DNA of 12,180 nucleotides from DATFLS01 sp964413425. GTDB taxonomy: Bacteria; Fidelibacterota; JAANXI01. Each line of letters starts with the position of its first letter. The stretch's first letter is position 1. The stretch is from assembly GCA_964413425.1 (NCBI GenBank), contig CAYPST010000122.1:1-12180 (forward strand), read 5' to 3'. The notes under the pieces are model-generated. The model was not told the origin of the DNA. It searched no databases and saw only the letters and a program-made list of their open reading frames with translations. Made by a program: the position numbers and the translations under genes. Below are positions 7,725 through 12,180 of this stretch, piece after piece.

Positions 7725-7781
7725 CTATGATGACATCCATCCATATTGAACAGTGAATAAAATATCTGCTTGTCTCTTCAT
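7725..7781 (-). CDS. Possible 18-residue leader peptide
   Basis: A short frame, MKRQADILFTVQYGWMSS, begins with ATG at 7779-7781 and is preceded, six bases away, by a strong ribosome binding site GGGAGGAT (7788-7795). It ends with TAG 40 bases upstream of the start of the Tat-exported isomerase gene. The site is as strong as those of the annotated genes, which is why I list it. It has one Trp and no run of a single amino acid, so classical amino-acid attenuation is not indicated. It may couple translation to the operon, or be a chance coincidence of a purine-rich stretch with an ATG. Confidence 0.3.
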   Translation of the reverse strand: MKRQADILFTVQYGWMSS

Positions 7782-8250
7782 CCGGTTATCCTCCCGAATT
7801 TGATAAATACTTTACCGTAAATTCACATATTTAAGACGCATAGCACACAGAAGACGAAAGGAGCCCCCCGGTACATAATAAAACAGAGGTATAGGAGCGC
7901 AGGAAGGGGGCAAAGTACATCCCCTCCAAATCAGCGTTAGGAATAAACGTGCATATCTCCTTCCCACCACCACATATATACTTATGTACGCGTGCACCTA
8001 TGGATGTAAGAATGCACGGGCCCATCTATGATCATATGTTTTTTCTGGGTCTCCGTCATATTCTCCGCGGCGAAGGCTATGCGCAATTTTCTTGTGAATT
8101 ATCCGGGTTAAGACAAGAAACTGTTCTACCCCAGGGGGATGTTGAAATTCAGAGAAACAAATTGAAATAGGTGCTCTTTGACACGGTCTGCGATATCCCC
8201 CCGGGTTTTTCCACAGATCATACCCCCGAACAAAGCAGAGACCCACCAAC

Positions 8251-8293
8251 TGCCAGCATGAGTGAGAGCGCAGTCTTTCCCCTCATGCCGGCA
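8251..8293 (-). terminator. Stem-loop downstream of the sugar isomerase gene
   Basis: Twelve-base arms at 8251-8262 and 8282-8293 flank a 19-base loop, 47 bases after the stop of the minus-strand gene. Read as minus-strand RNA the stem is continuous, with one G-U pair; read as plus-strand RNA the same position is an A-C mismatch. This favours a structure in the minus-strand transcript. There is no T-run after it, so it is a weak terminator at best and may instead protect the mRNA end. Confidence 0.35.
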
Positions 8294-8340
8294 ATTCCAG
8301 TGGACATACCATCCTGTGTAGACGGGATTCGGTTCAGCGC

Positions 8341-9348
8341 CTACTTTTCTTCGCTGCTGAAGGCGGCGTCAAAGGCCACATCCGAGGGGACGATATCCAG
8401 GTCACGAACCATGTGCAGGGCTTCCGGCGCTCCCTGTTCCCGATTCATGCCATTATCCTCCCATTCGATGGAGTACGGGCCTTCATATCCGACGGCATTG
8501 AGTGCCCGGAAGATCGGTTCAAACGGCACGCCACCCCGGCCGGGGGACACGAAGTCCCAGCCCCGGCGATGATCCCCGAAGAACAGATGCGAGGCCAGAA
8601 TACCGTTGCGCCCATTCAGCACCCGCCGGGATTCCTTCACGTGCATGTGCGAAATATATTCGCCGTATTCATATACGAAATCGCACGGATCCATCATCTG
8701 CCAGTACAGGTGGCTGGGGTCAAAATTGATCTTAAAGGCCTCATGATAGTCAATCGCTTCCAGCACCCGGCGGGTGGTCCAGAAGTCATAGGCGATTTCC
8801 CCGGGATGCACCTCGAGGCCAAAGGTGACCCCTTCTTTCTTGAACACGTCTAAGATAGGGGTCCAGCGGGTCGCGAAATCCTCATAGCCTTTCTCGATCA
8901 TGTCTGGCGGCACCGGCGGAAACATCGCGACCACATGCCAGATACTGGAGCCTGTGAAGCCGTTCACCAAGTCGACGCCGAATTTTGCAGCGGCGCGGGC
9001 CGTATTCTTCATCTCTTCTGCCGCCCGCTTTCGCACGCCGTCGGGATCCCCGTCCCCCCAGATCCGGGGCGGGAGAATATTTTTATGCCGCGCATCGATG
9101 GGGTGATCACAGACGCACTGGCCCACCAGATGATTACTGATGGCCCAACATTTTAACCCGTACTTATCCAGGATATCTCGTTTCTTCTGGACGTAACTAT
9201 CATCTTCCAGGGCCTTGTCCACTTCGAAATGATCCCCCCAACAGGCGATCTCCAGGCCGTCAAACCCCCATTCGGCGACTTTTGCCGCCAGCGTCTCGAA
9301 GGGGAGATCAGCCCACTGGCCCGTAAAAAGCGTGACTGGTCGTGCCAT
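8341..9348 (-). CDS. Sugar phosphate isomerase/epimerase, cytoplasmic TIM barrel
   Basis: A 335-residue enzyme of the xylose-isomerase-like TIM barrel (AP endonuclease family 2) group. It opens directly with the first barrel strand (VTLFTGQWADL) and has no signal peptide, so it is cytoplasmic. Likely metal-site residues are Glu179 in LEVHPGE, Asp210 in INFDPSHLYW, His236 in HMHVKES and Glu295 in YSIEWED. The frame stays open a further 47 codons upstream, but the start at 9348 is chosen because AAAGGAGG (9354-9361) stands just before it and the upstream part overlaps the preceding gene. It lies 58 bases after the cytoplasmic Gfo/Idh/MocA gene and is probably its operon partner. Dehydrogenase plus TIM barrel pairs of this sort cleave or isomerise 3-keto-sugars in levoglucosan and C-glycoside breakdown, which makes such a role plausible here. 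The substrate is unknown. Confidence 0.88.
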   Translation of the reverse strand: MARPVTLFTGQWADLPFETLAAKVAEWGFDGLEIACWGDHFEVDKALEDDSYVQKKRDILDKYGLKCWAISNHLVGQCVCDHPIDARHKNILPPRIWGDGDPDGVRKRAAEEMKNTARAAAKFGVDLVNGFTGSSIWHVVAMFPPVPPDMIEKGYEDFATRWTPILDVFKKEGVTFGLEVHPGEIAYDFWTTRRVLEAIDYHEAFKINFDPSHLYWQMMDPCDFVYEYGEYISHMHVKESRRVLNGRNGILASHLFFGDHRRGWDFVSPGRGGVPFEPIFRALNAVGYEGPYSIEWEDNGMNREQGAPEALHMVRDLDIVPSDVAFDAAFSSEEK

Positions 9349-9353
9349 CGTGT

Positions 9354-9361
9354 CCTCCTTT
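9354..9361 (-). promoter_or_regulatory. Ribosome binding site deciding the start at 9348
   Basis: AAAGGAGG on the minus strand, five bases before the ATG at 9346-9348. The frame is open to 9489, but that extension would overlap the preceding oxidoreductase gene by 83 bases and encodes a basic, Cys-rich stretch without barrel similarity. Confidence 0.85.
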
Positions 9362-9406
9362 GTTTCAAGTGTTATTTTCTCGTGCCGCGGTCCCTGCGGA
9401 TATTTC

Positions 9407-10585
9407 TCAGGTATGCATCGGGGTCCATTTTTTCTCGCTCTGCGCACTCGCCAGCACCGTCTCGATAAACAGCATGCCGCGGAGCCCATCGATCACGCCA
9501 GGGAAATCGGTGACCACCGGATCGGGGGGCTCCCCGGTGAGGGAGGCCCGCAGGGTATCACTGAAGTTCCGGTAGATGTTGGCGAACGCCTCGATAAACG
9601 CTTCCGGATGGCCGGAGGGAATTCGGCTGGCGCGCGCGGCGGCCGGACTCTTGGCCGCGACATAGTCATGATCCACGCCCCGCGTCCAGACTTCCATAGG
9701 CCCGCCCTGCTGCTTGACATACAGAGCATTCGGATGCTCCTGGTGCCATTCCACCCCTTTCTCGGTCCCATAGATGAAAATCGCCAGGTTATTCTCTTCG
9801 CCCACCGAGACCTGACTGACGTGGAGGACGCCCCGGGCACCGTTACTCAGCCGGAACAGGACATTCCCGTCATCATCCAGCGGACGCCCTTCCACAAACG
9901 TGGTGAGATCTGCGCAAATCTCGGTGATCTCCAACCCGGTGAGATATTCCGTGAGGTTCTCCGCATGCGTGCCAATGTCGCCCATGGCCCCGGCGCCCCC
10001 GGCCTGCTTGGGATCTGTCCGCCATTCCGCCTGCATGACCCCTGCTTTCTCCAGCGCCGTCGACAACCAGCCCTGGGGATACTGGACGACCACTTTGCGA
10101 ATTTCACCCAGATCACCATCGTTAATCATATCTCGGGCCAATTTGACCATAGGATATCCCGTATAATTGTGCATCAGTCCGAACACTAATCCGGTCTTAT
10201 CCACCAGCTGTTTCAACTCCTTGGCTTCTTCCACATCCACGGTCATCGGTTTTTCGCAGAGCACAGGAAAGCCGGCCTCCAGCAAATCCCGGGCAATCGG
10301 AAAATGCCAGTTATTCGGCGTGGTGACCGAAACGAAATCCACCCGGTCCCCTTCCGGCAGGGACTGCTCCTGCGCAATCAGGTCTTCGTACGTGTCATAC
10401 ACCCGGCTGGAATCCAGGTGGAGCTGTTTCCCCATCTGCCGGGATTTCTCCGGATCAATATCGAATGCTCCGGCGGCAATCTCGATGCCACCGTCCAACC
10501 GGGCGGCCTTGCGGTGGACTTCTCCGATGAATGCCCCGGGTCCACCCCCCACCATACCCATCTGTAAATTACGGTCGAGTGCCAT
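9407..10585 (-). CDS. Gfo/Idh/MocA family oxidoreductase, cytoplasmic
   Basis: A 392-residue putative NAD(P)-dependent sugar dehydrogenase without a signal peptide. The Rossmann loop GGGPGAFIG (13-21) follows the first strand LQMGMVG. TTPNNWH (88-94) is the family cofactor/substrate turn, CEKPMTVD (110-117) carries the expected catalytic Lys112, and GDIGTHAEN (202-210) carries Asp203 and His207, the second conserved active-site pair. A C-terminal GHPEAFIEAFANIYRNF block (325-341) is typical of cytoplasmic members linked with sugar isomerase genes. It is only distantly similar to the two exported paralogs in this window, so it is not a recent copy of them. AAAGGAGG (10590-10597) sets the start. 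The isomerase gene follows after 58 bases. Roughly 58-60 percent G+C in hand-counted lines, above the gene upstream. The reaction is probably C3 (or inositol-type) oxidation of a sugar taken up by the cell; this is inference. Confidence 0.88.
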   Translation of the reverse strand: MALDRNLQMGMVGGGPGAFIGEVHRKAARLDGGIEIAAGAFDIDPEKSRQMGKQLHLDSSRVYDTYEDLIAQEQSLPEGDRVDFVSVTTPNNWHFPIARDLLEAGFPVLCEKPMTVDVEEAKELKQLVDKTGLVFGLMHNYTGYPMVKLARDMINDGDLGEIRKVVVQYPQGWLSTALEKAGVMQAEWRTDPKQAGGAGAMGDIGTHAENLTEYLTGLEITEICADLTTFVEGRPLDDDGNVLFRLSNGARGVLHVSQVSVGEENNLAIFIYGTEKGVEWHQEHPNALYVKQQGGPMEVWTRGVDHDYVAAKSPAAARASRIPSGHPEAFIEAFANIYRNFSDTLRASLTGEPPDPVVTDFPGVIDGLRGMLFIETVLASAQSEKKWTPMHT

Positions 10586-10589
10586 ACGG

Positions 10590-10597
10590 CCTCCTTT
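10590..10597 (-). promoter_or_regulatory. Ribosome binding site of the cytoplasmic oxidoreductase
   Basis: AAAGGAGG on the minus strand, four bases before the ATG at 10583-10585. It confirms independent, efficient initiation of this gene, which lies 221 bases after the gene upstream and so may also have its own promoter. Confidence 0.75.
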
Positions 10598-10806
10598 CTG
10601 CAGTTTTATACTCCTTGATGATTACGTATGCTTGCCGAACTTCTCCGGGCATCCGTATGCTCCCTCTTGAACAGGAGCCAACTATGCTCCGAGATAACAA
10701 ACACTCTCACTCTGAGAAAGAGATGTATCCGGATGTTGAAATAGCCCCTTCGTGTTCCAGCGCAAGAAAGAAAATACGTTCCCCTCAGGCGGGTTCCCGA
10801 GACAGA

Positions 10807-11733
10807 TCAGCTTACTTCTTCACCCAGCTTCTCCCGAACCGTTTCCAGCAGCTGTTTCGTCGCTTTGATTCCTTCGGGCTCGCTCAATCCACGTCCTTCA
10901 TATTCAATGCCCACATATCCATGGTACCCGGATCCGGTAACGATTCTCATCATGCGGTAATAATCAATGGTTTCCTCGTTCCCGTTTTCATCGAAACTGT
11001 AGGATTTGGCACTGACCGCCTTGGCATACCGCATGAGCTCGGTCACCCCTTTATACCGATCGTATTCCTCACCCTCTCGTATCCGAAAGTTCCCGAAATC
11101 CGGCAGGGTGCCGCATCGTGGATGGCTGACCGTCTCGATGACACCGGTAAGCCATTCCGCATTACTCGATAAGCCCCCGTGATTTTCGACAATCACATTA
11201 ATCTGATGCTGATCTGCAAAATCCGTTAACCGGCGCAACCCGTCGGCTGCCAGCTTCATTTGTTCCTCATAACTCCCGGAACTGGCGGCATTCACCCGAA
11301 TGGAATGGCAGCCCAGAAACTTGGCTGCTTCGACCCATTTATAATGATTTTCCACCGCCTGCAGCCGCTCCTGCTCATCAGGATTCCCCAGCCGACCTTC
11401 CCCGTCACACATAATTAACAGACTTTTCACTCCCTCCCCTTCGGCCCGATTCTTCATTTCCTGAAGATACTGCTGGTCATTGGCTTTGTCTTTAAAAAAC
11501 TGATTCACATACTCCACAGCCTCAATCCCGAACTCTCGCTTCGCGGTTCGGGCAAAATCCAGGTTATCCAGCTGGTTGTCGAACAGCATTCTATGGAGCG
11601 ACCACTCCGCGAGCGAGATTTTATACTCCGCCGAATATTTCGCCTTCAACGCCTGGGGTCCCAGTAGACTGGCGAGTCCTATGCCTCCGACTACCTGCGT
11701 ACACTGTTTTAAGAAATCACGGCGATTCATCAT
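10807..11733 (-). CDS. Tat-exported sugar phosphate isomerase/epimerase
   Basis: A 308-residue xylose-isomerase-like TIM barrel protein with a Tat signal: MNRRDFLKQ (residues 2-10), then a Gly/Leu-rich core to about residue 27. A cleavage site near 31 (ALKA/KYS) is only moderate, so it may be cleaved or remain as an anchor. The barrel starts at YKISLAEWSLHRML (37-50). Likely metal ligands are Glu183 in VIVENHGG, Asp212 in LPDFGNF and Glu277 in GYVGIEYEG. The frame is open 41 codons further upstream, but AGGAGGGG (11740-11747) stands right before tandem ATG codons at 11733 and 11730, and the Tat motif needs to be near the N-terminus. It is the first gene of the right-hand minus-strand group; 221 bases separate it from the oxidoreductase, so co-transcription is probable but not certain. 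It differs from the Hyi-like paralog and lacks the GRNEPGTGE motif. The substrate is unknown. Confidence 0.87.
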   Translation of the reverse strand: MMNRRDFLKQCTQVVGGIGLASLLGPQALKAKYSAEYKISLAEWSLHRMLFDNQLDNLDFARTAKREFGIEAVEYVNQFFKDKANDQQYLQEMKNRAEGEGVKSLLIMCDGEGRLGNPDEQERLQAVENHYKWVEAAKFLGCHSIRVNAASSGSYEEQMKLAADGLRRLTDFADQHQINVIVENHGGLSSNAEWLTGVIETVSHPRCGTLPDFGNFRIREGEEYDRYKGVTELMRYAKAVSAKSYSFDENGNEETIDYYRMMRIVTGSGYHGYVGIEYEGRGLSEPEGIKATKQLLETVREKLGEEVS

Positions 11734-11739
11734 AATGTT

Positions 11740-11747
11740 CCCCTCCT
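11740..11747 (-). promoter_or_regulatory. Ribosome binding site deciding the start at 11733
   Basis: AGGAGGGG on the minus strand, six bases before two consecutive ATG codons (11733 and 11730). It rejects the longer open frame that begins at 11856, which has no such site and would bury the twin-arginine motif about 45 residues into the protein. Confidence 0.85.
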
Positions 11748-11825
11748 GTTGAGTCCGTTCAATTCCCGATGTTGTTTGCAGAACATGGTAAAATCGCGTG
11801 GTCAATAATTCTGCCTTCTGCTGTA

Positions 11826-11856
11826 CAAAAATAACGTTTAAAAATTTTACCCGCAA
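11826..11856 (-). promoter_or_regulatory. Candidate promoter of the right-hand operon
   Basis: On the minus strand TTG (11856-11854) is followed, after 20 bases, by TATTTTTG (11833-11826), a full match to the TAnnTTTG element of Bacteroidota-type promoters, about 92 bases upstream of the start at 11733. The spacing equals that of the candidate at 839-869. Both elements are short and the local DNA is A+T rich, so confidence is low. Confidence 0.27.
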
Positions 11857-12180
11857 CAGATGTTATTGGCTCTGAATTCCGATTCCGAAAAAACCTGCCC
11901 TGACGAAATCGACATGGCTTGCAACGCCGTTAATTGAACTGCAGGATTCCCTGCCTCGGTGGCTGGTGAATGTAATTCATCTGTTATCCGGAAAACACAG
12001 GATCCCCGGACATCTGCCGGAGCTCAATAAAAATTACAGACGATGCCGGTCACGAGGAACTCCGGGCAAATGGGACCGGACACGAAGGTTAATTTAATTA
12101 GAACCTAAGTTGAGCGATACGAGTGCAGCGAAGTATCGCTGTACTTCGGTAGAACCCCGACTGAGAAAATGTGTGTTTTC
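11857..12180. other. Gene-free right end of the window
   Basis: No coding frame, tRNA or mobile-element gene can be supported in these 324 bases. They probably hold upstream control sequence for the minus-strand group, and near 12100-12140 a small palindromic element. What lies beyond the edge is unknown. Confidence 0.5.
12113..12140. repeat. Small palindromic element, possibly a dispersed intergenic repeat
   Basis: Perfect 8-base arms AGCGATAC (12113-12120) and GTATCGCT (12133-12140) flank a 12-base loop containing GCAGCGAA, and TACTTCGGTAGAACCCC follows. Intergenic palindromes with GAGCG...CGAAG...TCTC-like cores recur in many bacterial genomes. Only one copy is present here, so repeat status is inference. 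Confidence 0.3.

Larger units (their letters stand above)
7685..8340. other. Long gene-free region between two minus-strand operons
   Basis: These 656 bases hold no protein that I recognise. Several frames of 60-85 codons are open on both strands but overlap one another and have no ribosome binding site or family motif. The left 110 bases are the leader of the isomerase/DUF1080 operon and contain the possible 18-codon frame. The right 90 bases are the 3-prime trailer of the gene ending at 8341 and contain a stem-loop. The middle (about 7830-8240) is unexplained; it could be a decayed gene or a promoter region. Confidence 0.5.

Noticed and set aside
9349..9489. N-terminal extension of the sugar isomerase to 9489
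   Set aside because: It overlaps the preceding gene and bypasses the strong ribosome binding site at 9354-9361.
9332..10189. 285-codon open frame on the plus strand
   Set aside because: It is antisense to the cytoplasmic Gfo/Idh/MocA gene, whose cofactor, EKP and GDIGTH motifs are unambiguous. High G+C keeps the opposite frame open.

Overview
The window looks like chromosome of a Gram-negative bacterium of moderate G+C. Two features suggest this: several proteins carry twin-arginine (Tat) and lipoprotein signals, and a tetraheme cytochrome of the NapC/NrfH type is present. Families such as Gfo/Idh/MocA oxidoreductases with Tat-lipoprotein leaders, DUF1080 lipoproteins and xylose-isomerase-like TIM barrels are common in the FCB and PVC superphyla. 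Strong Shine-Dalgarno sequences (AGGAGG type) precede most genes, which fits poorly with typical Bacteroidota. I cannot name the phylum with confidence. No tRNA, rRNA, CRISPR array or transposase was seen.

Layout. 3-494 (+): DUF4395 membrane protein. 932-2476 (+): membrane-anchored tetraheme cytochrome c fused to a formylglycine-generating-enzyme-like (FGE) domain that lacks the catalytic cysteines. 2780-4105 and 4584-5900 (+): tandem paralogous Gfo/Idh/MocA oxidoreductases, each with a Tat signal and a lipobox. A perfect 26-bp palindrome at 5945-5970 lies between these and a convergent minus-strand pair: a Tat-exported hydroxypyruvate-isomerase-like TIM barrel (7684 to 6704) followed by a DUF1080 lipoprotein (6687 to 6001). 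A 656-bp stretch without a recognisable gene (7685-8340) holds a possible 18-codon leader ORF and a stem-loop. A second minus-strand group runs from 11733 to 8341: a Tat-exported sugar phosphate isomerase/epimerase, a cytoplasmic Gfo/Idh/MocA oxidoreductase, and a cytoplasmic sugar phosphate isomerase/epimerase. The right end (11857-12180) has no gene but carries a small palindromic element.

How the genes may work together (inference). Three NAD(P)-type sugar dehydrogenases, three xylose-isomerase-like TIM barrels and one DUF1080 protein (a family often labelled 3-keto-disaccharide hydrolase) match the parts list of oxidative glycoside breakdown. In that chemistry C3 of a sugar is oxidised, the glycosidic bond is then cleaved by elimination or hydrolysis, and the product is further converted. 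Related sets act on levoglucosan, on C-glycosides (DgpA/DgpC type) and on diverse glycosides in gut Bacteroides. Unusually, the parts fall into two compartments: an exported set (two Tat-lipoprotein oxidoreductases, two Tat-exported TIM barrels, one DUF1080 lipoprotein) and a cytoplasmic set (one oxidoreductase, one TIM barrel). The substrate cannot be read from the sequence, and no transporter, glycoside hydrolase or regulator lies in the window.
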